A DNA stretch of 38,985 nucleotides. It comes from UMGS1781 sp045650705 (GTDB taxonomy: Bacteria; Bacillota; Clostridia; TANB77; CAG-508). This document shows, one piece after another, positions 8,229-16,600 of the stretch (position 1 is the first letter of the stretch; each line of letters starts with the position of its first letter). The notes under the pieces were generated by a model that saw only the letters and a program-made list of their open reading frames with translations, ran no database searches and was not told where the DNA came from. The translations under genes and the position numbers were made by a program. Location: the NCBI GenBank assembly GCA_045650705.1, contig JAZRRK010000045.1, forward strand, positions 1 to 38,985, given 5' to 3'.

Positions 8229-8951
8229 ATGATTGTTGGTTTTTTAAAGATAGCTTTTTTATTAGGATTTCTTATATTTATACATGAGTTGGGACATTTT
8301 TTAGTTGCAAAATTGTTTAATGTAAAAATAAAGCAATTTGCAATAGGATTTGGACCAACAATATGGAAAAAACAAGGTAAAGAGACATCTTATGAATTAA
8401 AGTTAATCCCAATGGGTGGATTTGTAAATATGCTGGGAGAAGAAGAACCTGTAGAAGATGAAAGAGCTTACAATAAAAAAAGCATACCACGAAGAATTTT
8501 AATATTATTAGCAGGTGGAACAGTAAATATTATCTTTGGGTTAATAGTATGTGCGATTGTAGCAGCTAGTATATTAGGATTTAAAAATGGATTGATATTT
8601 ACAGGCCAGTTTTTAACTGCAACATTTGAAGGATTAGGAGAAATATTTACTGGAAGAGTGCAAGCAGAACAATTAGTTGGTGTAGTTGGTATATCAGATA
8701 TGGTAGTAGAAACAAATGGATTTAGAGAATTTGCATATATGCTAGCTGTAATATCAGTATCACTAGGAATAACAAATCTTTTACCATTTCCACCATTGGA
8801 TGGAGGTAAAATATTACTACTAATAATAGAAGCAATTCGTAGAAAACCTTTAAAAGAAAATATTGAAATAGGAATACAGATGCTAGGTTTTTTCTTATTA
8901 ATAGGATTATCAATATTAGTAACATATAATGATATATTAAGAGTATTTTAA
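8229..8951 (+). CDS. rseP: RseP/RasP-like M50 site-2 protease lacking the PDZ domain
   Basis: An intramembrane zinc metalloprotease of the family that cleaves anti-sigma factors and leftover signal peptides. HELGH at residues 19-23 lies in the first membrane helix, and the third metal ligand is Asp191 in NLLPFPPLDGG. The membrane-associated loop FGPTIWKKQGKETSYELKLI and the block PMGGFVNMLGE are present. The protein has only 240 residues, while RasP/RseP homologues have about 420. After the second hydrophobic segment the sequence passes straight to FEGLGEIFTGRVQAEQLVGVVGI, which normally follows the PDZ domain, so PDZ appears cleanly absent. There is no frameshift or internal stop, and both metal-binding motifs remain, so it is probably active. 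The start has a GGGAAGA site upstream. Confidence 0.88.
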   Translation: MIVGFLKIAFLLGFLIFIHELGHFLVAKLFNVKIKQFAIGFGPTIWKKQGKETSYELKLIPMGGFVNMLGEEEPVEDERAYNKKSIPRRILILLAGGTVNIIFGLIVCAIVAASILGFKNGLIFTGQFLTATFEGLGEIFTGRVQAEQLVGVVGISDMVVETNGFREFAYMLAVISVSLGITNLLPFPPLDGGKILLLIIEAIRRKPLKENIEIGIQMLGFFLLIGLSILVTYNDILRVF

Positions 8952-8975
8952 AGTTGTAACAATATCAAATATTAT

Positions 8976-9150
8976 AAAGTATAAAGCTTAATTAATATAA
9001 ATTTTAACTTGCGGTCTCCAGCCGCGGTTTATTAACTACTATTTTCTAATTTATTATTACGATAATAATTATTAGAATAGTAATTGCACGCCTCCGGCTA
9101 CTCAAGGGTCGACCTCGTTTACAATTTATATTAATTAAGTTTTATACTTT
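8976..9150 (-). repeat. Structured repeat family B, copy 1 (inverted relative to copies 2 and 3)
   Basis: A 175-bp element. The outer arms at 8976-9003 and 9123-9150 are complementary at 27 of 28 positions. The core contains, on the minus strand, AAACGAGGTCGACCC, GAGTAGCCGGAGGCGTGCAA and TGGAGACCGCAAGTTAA, shared with 25004-25164 and 34949-35107. The arm sequences are not shared with the other copies. It fills most of the gap between the RseP-like gene and rpsF. Confidence 0.88.
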
Positions 9151-9191
9151 ATACAGACATAAGTTTAAATAAATTAAAAGATAAAAAACAC

Positions 9192-9220
9192 TTGATTTCT
9201 TAGGAAAATTATGGTACAAT
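9192..9220 (+). promoter_or_regulatory. Promoter of the rpsF-ssb-rpsR operon
   Basis: -35 TTGATT (9192-9197), a 17-bp spacer, and -10 TACAAT (9215-9220) preceded by TGG (extended -10). Confidence 0.75.
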
Positions 9221-9225
9221 TAAAA

Positions 9226-9318
9226 GGCTGCAAAAAGCGGCCTTATTTTAATGGTCGTTTAACCTTACTCATATTTTTAGGACGATATGGGTTATAAACC
9301 AAAAGGGAGGTGGAAATA
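9226..9318 (+). promoter_or_regulatory. Structured 5' leader of rpsF, possible S6:S18 autoregulation
   Basis: The transcript should start with a hairpin, GGCTGC-AAAAA-GCGGCC (9226-9242), followed by TTATTTTAA. A second fold pairs GTTTAACC with GGGTTATAAAC around 9254-9298. An rpsF leader bound by the S6:S18 complex is known in many bacteria, but I do not see its conserved CCG bulge clearly, so the assignment is an inference from position. Confidence 0.35.
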
Positions 9319-9603
9319 ATGAATAAATACGAAAGTGTTGTCATTGTTAATCCAAATTTAGAGGAAGAAAGCATAAAAGCTTTAATAAATAAATTCTCTG
9401 ATTTAATTAATACTGACGGAAAAGTAGCTTCAGTAGAAGAAATAGGAAAAAGAAAGTTAGCATACGAAATAAAAAAACAAAAAGAAGGTTTCTACATAGT
9501 ATTCAAATTTGAAGCAAAACCAGAACTAATAGCTGAGCTTGAAAGAAATTATAGAATAACAGACGAAGTTATTAAGTTTATAGTTGTTAAAGAGGAGGAA
9601 TAA
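9319..9603 (+). CDS. rpsF: 30S ribosomal protein S6
   Basis: Binds 16S rRNA with S18 in the platform of the small subunit. It has 94 residues and a typical S6 fold pattern (MNKYESVVIVNPNLEE, GKRKLAYEIKKQKEGFYIVFKF, YRITDEVIKFIVV). I chose ATG 9319 because GGGAGGTGG lies just upstream; the GTG at 9310 overlaps that site. The gene is followed 3 nt later by ssb, the usual operon order. Confidence 0.96.
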   Translation: MNKYESVVIVNPNLEEESIKALINKFSDLINTDGKVASVEEIGKRKLAYEIKKQKEGFYIVFKFEAKPELIAELERNYRITDEVIKFIVVKEEE

Positions 9604-9606
9604 TAT

Positions 9607-10029
9607 ATGAACAAAGTTATTCTTATGGGTCGTTTAACAAGAGATCCAGAAGTTAGATATACAACTAATACAAATACTCTAGTAGCAAGTTTTTCATTAG
9701 CAGTAAATAGAAGATTTGCAAAACAAGGAGAAGAAAGACAAGCAGATTTTATAAATGTAGTAGCTTGGAATAAAACTGGCGAATTTTGTTCTAAGTGGTT
9801 TAAAAAAGGTCAACAAGTTGGAGTTATAGGAAGACTTCAAACAAGAAATTGGGAAGACGAAAATAAAGTTAAACACTATATAACAGAGGTAATTGCAGAA
9901 GAAGCATATTTTGCTGACTCTAAGAGAGATGGAGTAACAGGAGGAGAAAGTTTTGAAAACACTTTTGGAAGTACAATTTCAGAAGCATCAGAATTTTCTG
10001 TGCAATCAGATGATGAATTACCATTCTAA
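9607..10029 (+). CDS. ssb: Single-stranded DNA-binding protein
   Basis: A 140-residue SSB. It has an OB fold (MNKVILMGRLTRDPEVRYT, FSLAVNRRF, FINVVAWNKTGEF, GRLQTRNWED), a linker from about residue 105, and the acidic tip DDELPF that recruits replication and repair proteins. It acts at the fork together with PolC and DnaE, also encoded in this window. GAGGAGGAA at the end of rpsF supplies the ribosome binding site. Confidence 0.97.
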   Translation: MNKVILMGRLTRDPEVRYTTNTNTLVASFSLAVNRRFAKQGEERQADFINVVAWNKTGEFCSKWFKKGQQVGVIGRLQTRNWEDENKVKHYITEVIAEEAYFADSKRDGVTGGESFENTFGSTISEASEFSVQSDDELPF

Positions 10030-10048
10030 ATATAAGGAGGGGAATGAA

Positions 10049-10336
10049 ATGGCTGAGAGAAAACAAAATAATAAGAAAAAAAGATTTAATGGTAATAGTG
10101 ATGAAGAATTTAATCCTAAATTTAGAAAAATGAGAAAAAAAGTTTGTACAATGTGTGCAAATAAGGATTTAGTTTTAGATTATAAAAACTATGACCAAAT
10201 GAAAAAATTTGTAAATGAAAAAGGTAAAATATTACCAAGAAGAGCAACAGGAGCTTGCGCAAAACATCAAAGAGCTATAACAGTAGCTGTTAAGAGAGCG
10301 AGACATATTGCGATTTTACCATACACTCAAGGGTAA
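10049..10336 (+). CDS. rpsR: 30S ribosomal protein S18 (zinc-binding form)
   Basis: A 95-residue S18 with a Lys-rich N-terminus and the core LPRRATGACAKHQRAITVAVKRARHIAILPY. Cys33 and Cys36 (CTMC), Cys70 and His73 form the zinc ribbon of the C+ paralogue. I chose ATG 10049, which follows AAGGAGGGGAATGAA; an upstream in-frame extension into ssb has no ribosome binding site. The stop codon's last base is the first base of repeat A2. Confidence 0.96.
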   Translation: MAERKQNNKKKRFNGNSDEEFNPKFRKMRKKVCTMCANKDLVLDYKNYDQMKKFVNEKGKILPRRATGACAKHQRAITVAVKRARHIAILPYTQG

Positions 10337-10458
10337 ATTTGAAAAATAAACGGCGTCTCGCGTTGTTAAATTGAAGATAAAAAATGCTCGACGTATCTTT
10401 ATACGCCTCCGCTTTTTTACTTCAATTTGCCTAGCGATACTTGTTTCTTTTCCAAATT
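10336..10458 (+). repeat. Structured repeat family A, copy 2
   Basis: A 123-bp element directly abutting the rpsR stop. Outer arms are AATTTG (10336-10341) and CAAATT (10453-10458). The inner stem is AAATTGAAG with CTTCAATTT plus TAAAAAA with TTTTTTA, and the tip is CGTAT-CTTT-ATACG. Conserved blocks are CGTCTCGCGTTGTT, CGCCTCCG and GCCTAGCGATACTTG. All three helices differ in sequence from copy 1 but remain paired. Confidence 0.85.
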
Positions 10459-10474
10459 ATATATTGTAAATTAG

Positions 10475-10503
10475 AGGGACTAGAATTTTCTAGTCCCTTT
10501 TTT
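10475..10503 (+). terminator. Intrinsic terminator of the rpsF operon
   Basis: Stem AGGGACTAGA (10475-10484) with TCTAGTCCCT (10489-10498), a 4-nt loop, and a T-run to 10503. It lies after repeat A2, so A2 should be within the transcript. Confidence 0.92.
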
Positions 10504-10515
10504 GTTTGTAGAAAC

Positions 10516-10652
10516 TAGCCCAACGCAGGTGTTATATATTTTTTTTCGAAAGAAAAAAGGCGAGAAGCCAACGGCTTACGGATTACCCTCGTAGCCATCT
10601 TGGCTTTTGTATTGAGAAAAAACATATATAACACCTGCGAGACCTAAGCGGA
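10516..10652 (+). repeat. Structured repeat family C, copy 1
   Basis: It begins TAGCCCAACGCAGG and has inner arms GGTGTTATATAT and ATATATAACACC. The centre contains AAGCCAACGGCTTACGGATT. The right end is degraded (GACCTAAGCGG instead of GATTGGGCGG). The arm pair GGTGTT/AACACC replaces GGAGTT/AACTCC of copies 3 and 4, a compensatory change. Confidence 0.82.
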
Positions 10653-10662
10653 TTTTAAAACT

Positions 10663-10692
10663 TTCACGCTAAAAAGCAAACTCGAATATAAT
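10663..10692 (+). promoter_or_regulatory. Putative promoter of the ABC importer operon
   Basis: -10 TATAAT at 10687-10692 and a moderate -35 TTCACG at 10663-10668 (18-bp spacer). Confidence 0.5.
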
Positions 10693-10723
10693 ATAACTAG
10701 ATAAATTTATAGGAGGAGTTATA

Positions 10724-11491
10724 TTGAAAGATTTACTAAAGATATGTGAAGTATCAAAAAAATATCAAGCTAAAAATGGTGAAATTGATGCATTACATGA
10801 TATAAATTTTAAAGTTAGTCAAGGAGAATTAGTAAGTATAATAGGACCTAGTGGATGTGGAAAATCAACGTTATTATCAATAATAGCAGGGCTAGAAGAA
10901 AAAAACTCTGGAGCCATCTACATAGATGGAGAAGAAAGTGAAGGCATATCGCCTAAAATAGGATATATGTTACAAAAGGATAGTTTACTAGAATGGAGAA
11001 CCATATATAAAAATGTAATATTTGGATTAGAAGTAAGGAGAATAAATACAGCAGAAAATAGGGCATATGTCGAGCAACTTTTGAAAAAATACCATCTATA
11101 TGAATTTAAAGACAAATATCCATCTCAATTATCAGGGGGGATGCGTCAAAGAGTTGCTTTAATTAGAACTTTAGCAATAAAACCAAAAATATTACTATTG
11201 GATGAAGCGTTTTCAGCATTGGATTATCAAACTAGAATAATGGTTACAAAAGATATATATGAGATACTAAAAAATGAAAAAGTTACTACACTTATGGTAA
11301 CACATGATATTTCAGAGGCAATTAGTATGTCAGATAGAATTATAATATTAACAAAAAGACCAGCTACAGTAAAGACTATATATAAAATTGAATTTGAAAT
11401 GGAGGGAAGAAATCCATTAAGTGTTAGGGAAAGTCCTAAATTTAGCAAATATTTTGACAGCATCTGGAAGGAGTTAGATGTAAATGCATAA
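10724..11491 (+). CDS. ABC transporter ATP-binding protein, nitrate/sulfonate/taurine (NitT/TauT) family
   Basis: A 255-residue ATPase with Walker A GPSGCGKST (residues 41-49), Q-loop region YMLQKDSLLEWRT, signature LSGGMRQR, Walker B ILLLDEAFSALD and the switch His in THDISEA. The Q-loop text and MSDRIIILTKRP are typical of the SsuB/TauB/ThiZ-like group. Translation starts at TTG 10724 after AGGAGGAGTTATA. The permease gene overlaps its end by 8 nt. The substrate cannot be read from the ATPase; see the binding protein at 12467. Confidence 0.92.
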   Translation: MKDLLKICEVSKKYQAKNGEIDALHDINFKVSQGELVSIIGPSGCGKSTLLSIIAGLEEKNSGAIYIDGEESEGISPKIGYMLQKDSLLEWRTIYKNVIFGLEVRRINTAENRAYVEQLLKKYHLYEFKDKYPSQLSGGMRQRVALIRTLAIKPKILLLDEAFSALDYQTRIMVTKDIYEILKNEKVTTLMVTHDISEAISMSDRIIILTKRPATVKTIYKIEFEMEGRNPLSVRESPKFSKYFDSIWKELDVNA

Positions 11492-12293
11492 GGAAAAAAT
11501 TTCGGAAGATAGAAGAAAATATTTGCAAAAAATAAGAATAAAAAAAGCATCAATATTTATAACACAAATAGCTATAGTAATAGCATTTATTGCTTTATGG
11601 GAAGTGCTAGCAAATAAAGAAATAATTGATAGTTTTATAACTAGTCAACCAAGTAGAGTGTTAGAAACTTTTATAAATTTATCTAGAAATCAGCTATTAA
11701 TGCATCTTATGGTAACCTGCCAGGAAACATTAGTAGGATTCTTATTAGGAACTATAATAGGAATATTTATAGCAATGATTTTGTGGTGGTCAGAATTCTT
11801 AAGTAAAGTCTCAGAACCTTTTTTAGTTGTTCTAAATAGTTTACCAAAAGTAGCACTTGGACCAATAATAATAATATGGGTTGGAGCAGGAACAGGAGCT
11901 ATAATTGTAATGGGACTCGCAATTTCACTAATTGTAACAATTATGGAAATATTAAATGGATTTTTAGAAACAGATAAAGAAAAAATAAAAATGGCACAAA
12001 CTTTTAACTGTAGTAAATTACAGTTGTTGACGAAAATAATAATACCAGCCAATATTTCTACTTTTATAAATTCTCTAAAAATAAATATAGGTTTAACATT
12101 AGTAGGTGTTATAACTGGTGAATTCTTGGTATCAAAGGCAGGGTTAGGATACTTAATAGTTTATGGAGGTCAGGTATTTCAGCTAGATTTAGTTATGACA
12201 GGTGTAATTATCTTGGCAGCTGTAGCAACAGTGTTATATGGTTCAGTAGTATTACTTGAAAAGATACTGTCTAGAACACATAAATTCGGTTAA
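11484..12293 (+). CDS. ABC transporter permease, NitT/TauT family
   Basis: A 269-residue inner-membrane permease (BPD_transp_1) with about six hydrophobic segments. The cytoplasmic coupling loop is around EILNGFLETDKEKIKMAQTFNCSK, corresponding to the EAA region, and the pattern GVITGEFLVSKAGLGYLIVYG is typical of SsuC/TauC-like proteins. The start overlaps the ATPase gene by 8 nt. The binding-protein gene comes 173 nt downstream, separated by the inverted repeat C2. Confidence 0.9.
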   Translation: MHKEKISEDRRKYLQKIRIKKASIFITQIAIVIAFIALWEVLANKEIIDSFITSQPSRVLETFINLSRNQLLMHLMVTCQETLVGFLLGTIIGIFIAMILWWSEFLSKVSEPFLVVLNSLPKVALGPIIIIWVGAGTGAIIVMGLAISLIVTIMEILNGFLETDKEKIKMAQTFNCSKLQLLTKIIIPANISTFINSLKINIGLTLVGVITGEFLVSKAGLGYLIVYGGQVFQLDLVMTGVIILAAVATVLYGSVVLLEKILSRTHKFG

Positions 12294-12306
12294 AGTTTAT
12301 TTAAAA

Positions 12307-12426
12307 GCCGCCCAATCTCGTTGGAGTTTTTCTATTTATTAAAAATCGAGCCCACGATGGAGACGCCTACGAAGTTTTTCGGGGGTCCTCAATTTTTCCT
12401 AAATAGAAAACTCCTGCGTTGGGCTA
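12307..12426 (-). repeat. Structured repeat family C, copy 2 (inverted, divergent centre)
   Basis: Read on the minus strand it begins AGCCCAACGCAGGAGTT and ends AACTCCAACGAGATTGGGCGG, like copies 1, 3 and 4. The inner arms are different (TTCTATTTA with TAAATAGAA) and the centre is unrelated to the other copies. It lies inside the transporter operon between the permease and binding-protein genes. Confidence 0.78.
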
Positions 12427-12466
12427 CAATGTACTAAAATTTATTATGAAAAGGAAGGTATAAAAA

Positions 12467-13486
12467 TTGAAGAAAATTATAATAGCAGCAATTATAGTTG
12501 TTGCTGTAATAGGTGTAGTAGTAGCAGTTATTTTAAATAATAATAACAATACTACACAGGAAGATGGAAAAACTCTAGTAAGAGTTAATGAAGTTACAAG
12601 ATCAGTTTTCTATTCTCCACAATATGTGGCAATCGCATTAGGATACTTTGAGGAAAAAGGCATAGAAATAGAATTAACAACTGGTCAAGGGGCAGATAAA
12701 GTAATGACAGCAGTTATTGCAGGTCAAAGCGATATAGGATTTGCGGGACCAGAAGCTGCAATTTATATTTATAACGAAGGAAAAACAGATTATGCACAGG
12801 TATTTGCGCAGCTTACCAAAAGAGATGGTTCATTTTTAGTAAGCAAAACAAAGCCAGAACAATTTGATTGGAATGATTTAAAAGGAAAGACAGTAATACC
12901 AGGTAGAAAAGGTGGAGTTCCATATATGACATTTGAATATGTATTAAAACAAAAAGGATTGGATCCATCAACTGATTTAGTTCTAGATGACAGTATAAAG
13001 TTCGACTTGATGGCAGGAGCATTTGCAGGAGGAGATGCAGAATATGTAACTCTATTTGAACCAACAGCATCAATGACAGAAGCTGCAGGGGTAGGATATA
13101 TAGTAGCTTCAGTCGGAGCAGAGACAGGAGAAATACCATATACAGCATATTTTGCAAAAAAGAGCTATATAGAGCAAAATGAAGAATTGATACAAAACTT
13201 TACAGATGCAATTTATAAAGGACAGAAATGGACTGAAGAACATACAGCAAGAGAAATAGCAGAATTAATACAAGACTTTTTCCCAGATACAGACTTAGAT
13301 ATGTTAGAAAGTTCAATACAAAGATACAAAGACATAGATGCTTGGAACGAAACACCTGTATTAACAGAAGAATCTTTCAATAGATTACAAGAAGTTATGC
13401 AAGAAGCAGGAGAATTAGACAAAAAAGCAGATTACACAAAAGTAGTGAATAACAAATATGCAGAGAAAGCAATAGAGAATAACTAG
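12467..13486 (+). CDS. NMT1/THI5-like ABC transporter substrate-binding protein
   Basis: A 339-residue protein with an N-terminal hydrophobic segment (about residues 3-22) and an Asn-rich linker, but no lipobox cysteine, so it looks membrane-anchored rather than lipidated. The periplasmic-binding fold has NMT1-family patterns: FYSPQYVAIALGYFEEKGIE, GQGADKVMTAVIAGQSDIGF and DLKGKTVIPGRKGG. The family binds thiamine precursors, riboflavin-type or sulfonate/nitrate ligands. I see no thiamine riboswitch or biosynthetic gene nearby, so the ligand stays open. Translation starts at TTG 12467 after AAGGAAGG. A weak terminator follows. Confidence 0.88.
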   Translation: MKKIIIAAIIVVAVIGVVVAVILNNNNNTTQEDGKTLVRVNEVTRSVFYSPQYVAIALGYFEEKGIEIELTTGQGADKVMTAVIAGQSDIGFAGPEAAIYIYNEGKTDYAQVFAQLTKRDGSFLVSKTKPEQFDWNDLKGKTVIPGRKGGVPYMTFEYVLKQKGLDPSTDLVLDDSIKFDLMAGAFAGGDAEYVTLFEPTASMTEAAGVGYIVASVGAETGEIPYTAYFAKKSYIEQNEELIQNFTDAIYKGQKWTEEHTAREIAELIQDFFPDTDLDMLESSIQRYKDIDAWNETPVLTEESFNRLQEVMQEAGELDKKADYTKVVNNKYAEKAIENN

Positions 13487-13491
13487 AATAA

Positions 13492-13517
13492 GGCTCCCGA
13501 AAGGGAGCTAAAAATAT
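13492..13517 (+). terminator. Weak intrinsic terminator after the ABC operon
   Basis: Hairpin GGCTCCC-GAAA-GGGAGCT (13492-13509); the T-tract (ATATTTTT) comes only after AAAAA, so efficiency is uncertain. Confidence 0.55.
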
Positions 13518-13541
13518 TTTTGCTTAATTTTAAAAAAAATG

Positions 13542-13569
13542 TTCCATTCCGAATCAAATATGATATAAT
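13542..13569 (+). promoter_or_regulatory. Extended -10 promoter of polC
   Basis: TGA followed by TATAAT (13564-13569), with a weak -35 TTCCAT 16 bp upstream. Transcription would begin near 13576, which rules out the ATG at 13570 as translation start. Confidence 0.55.
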
Positions 13570-13605
13570 ATGAACACTAGAAAAAATAAAGGGGAAAGAC
13601 ATAAA

Positions 13606-16600
13606 ATGACAAAAGTAATAAAAGATGTATTTCAAGATTACAAAAAAGAGAATAGTATATTAAATGCAACAATTCAAAAAATGAATTTATATAAAAAAAG
13701 TAATAAATTAGAAATAGATATAAAATGTGAAAATCAGCTAATTATAGATGAATTAGCTGATTTTGAGACATATTTGTCTACAAGATTTTCAATTGCAACA
13801 ATTGAAAGTAAAATTATATATCCAGATATAGAATTAAAGTTTACATTAGAACAAGACTGGGATAAAATTATGAAATACATAGCTACAAAATTTCCTGTTA
13901 CAAAAGCCATTTTAAAGGGAAGTACTTTAGTAATAGATGAAAACAAAGTTATAATAAATTTAAAAAACAAAAGCTCAGAATTTCTACATGCACATTCTGT
14001 AGATAAGGTATTAGAAGATTTATTTATGAATCTATATGGAAAAAAATATAGAGTAGAATACAATGAAAATGTCACAGAAGAAGAGATAAAAGAACAACAA
14101 CATTTTTTAGAAGAATTACAAGATAATGTGTGTAAAAATCTAATAAATAATATTAACTTTATGGCAACCGAAAAGAAAAAAGAAGTGGCAAAACAAGAAA
14201 AGAAAGAAAATGTTTCTGAAGAGGAAGAACTAGAAGAAGATACACCATTAATAATAGGAAGAAGTGCAAACATAAAAGAGCAGATAGTTAAGATAGGAGA
14301 CTTAACTGCAGATTATGGAAAAGTAGCTTTACAAGGGAAAGTAATAAAAACAGATTCAAGAGAGTTAAAGAATGGAAAAACATTAGTAATGTTTGATGTA
14401 TATGATGGGACAAGCACAATAACTTGCAAATCATTTGTTGAGCCAGAAAAAGTATCAAAAGTTATGCAAAGAATAAAAACAGGTATAAGAGTAAAAATTC
14501 AAGGTAATGCTCAGTACGATAATTTTTCGAAAGAAATTGGAGTAATAGCAAATATCGTTATAGAATTACCTGCACAAGCAGAAATAACAAGACAAGATAA
14601 CAGTATGACAAAGCGTGTAGAGTTACACCTACATACTCAAATGAGTCAAATGGATGCAGTTTCATCTGCTAAAGATTTAATAAAACGAGCAGCAAAATGG
14701 GGAATGAAATCAATAGCAATTACAGATCATGGAGTAGTACAAGCTTTCCCAGAAGCTAATCACGCAATTGAGGATGGATTAGACATTAAAGTAATATATG
14801 GTGTAGAAGCATATTTTGTACCAGATGATGAAATACCAGAAGGAGAAGAGGGTTGGAAAAAGGTAAAACCATATCATGCAATAATATTAACACAGACACA
14901 ACAAGGATTAAGAAATTTATATGAACTAATATCAGTATCTCATATACAGTATTATCATAAAAGACCTAGAATTACAGAAAGTGTATTTAATAAATATAGA
15001 GAAGGATTAATACTTGGAAGTGCTTGTGAACAAGGAGAATTATATAAGGCAATATTACAAAATAAATCAGAAGAAAAAATAGAGAAGATAGTTAAATATT
15101 ATGACTATTTAGAAATACAACCACTTGGAAATAATAACTTTATGCTAAGAGAAGGAATAGTTCCAGATGAAGAAGCGTTAAAAAATATTAATAGAAGAAT
15201 AGTAGAATTAGGAGAAAAATTTGGAAAACTAGTAGTAGCGACTTGTGATGTTCACTTCATGGATCCACAAGATGAAGTGTATAGAAGAATACTAATGGCA
15301 GGACAAGGTTTTTCAGATTGTGATAACCAAGCTCCACTATATTTTAGAACAACTGAAGAGATGCTTAAAGAGTTTGAATATTTGGGAACAGAAAAAGCTT
15401 ATGAGCTTGTAGTAACAAATACAAATAAAATAGCTGATATGTGCGAAAAAGTATGCCCAATATCGAAAGAAAAATGTCCACCAGTAATACCTGGAGCAGA
15501 AGAAGAGATAAGAGAAACTTGTGAGAATAAAGCAAAAGAACTATATGGGGATCCGTTACCAGAAATAGTACAAGCAAGATTAGAAAGGGAATTAGACTCA
15601 ATTATAAAAAATGGTTTTTCTACATTATATATAATTGCACAAAGGCTAGTATTAAAATCTAATGAAGATGGATATTTGGTAGGCTCAAGAGGTTCTGTTG
15701 GTTCATCATTTGTAGCAAATATGTTAGGAATAACAGAAGTTAACTCATTACCACCACACTATAGATGTCCAGAATGTAAGTATTCAGATTTTACAGACTA
15801 TGGAATAAAAAATGGAGTAGATTTACCAGATAAAGAATGTCCAAAATGTGGAGCAAAATTATACAAAGATGGAATGGATATACCATTCGAAACTTTCTTA
15901 GGATTTAACGGAGATAAAGAGCCAGATATAGATTTAAACTTTTCAGGAGAATATCAGGGAAAAATACATAGATATGCAGAAGTAATATTTGGAAAAGGAA
16001 AAACATTTAAAGCTGGAACAGTTGGTACAGTAGCAGAAAAAACAGCTTTTGGATATGTGAAAAATTATTATGAAGAAAGAAATATACCAGTAACAAATGC
16101 AGAAATATCAAGAATTGTACAGGGGTGTGTAGGAATAAAAAGAACAACAGGGCAACATCCAGGAGGAATAATAGTAGTACCACATGGAAGAGAAATATAT
16201 GAGTTCTGTCCAGTACAACATCCTGCAGATGACCCAAATTCAGATATAATAACAACACATTTTGATTACCATTCAATAGATAAGAACTTATTAAAACTAG
16301 ATATGCTAGGACACGACGATCCGACAGTTATAAGAATGTTACAGGATTTAACAGGAGTAGATCCAAAAACGATACCACTGGATGATAAAGAAACAATGTC
16401 TATATTTACTTCAACAAAAGCTTTAGGAATTACTCCAGAACAAATAAATTCAAAAGTAGGCTCATTTGGAGTGCCAGAATTTGGAACAAAATTTGTACGA
16501 GAAATGTTGGTAGATACGAAGCCAACCACATTTGAAGAACTAATAAGAATATCAGGATTATCACATGGTACAGACGTATGGTTAAATAATGCACAAACAT

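Noticed and set aside
8976..9150. Family B as a classical MITE with terminal inverted repeats
   Set aside because: The termini are not shared among the three copies, and I could not identify constant target-site duplications next to the arms.
10652..10724. Thiamine or other riboswitch before the NMT1-type ABC operon
   Set aside because: The gap between repeat C1 and the TTG start is only about 70 nt and contains no CTGAGA or other conserved aptamer text.
13734..14273. A 179-codon Ser/Phe-rich open frame on the minus strand inside polC
   Set aside because: The composition is what the reverse complement of Glu/Lys-rich coding sequence gives; no start signals are seen.
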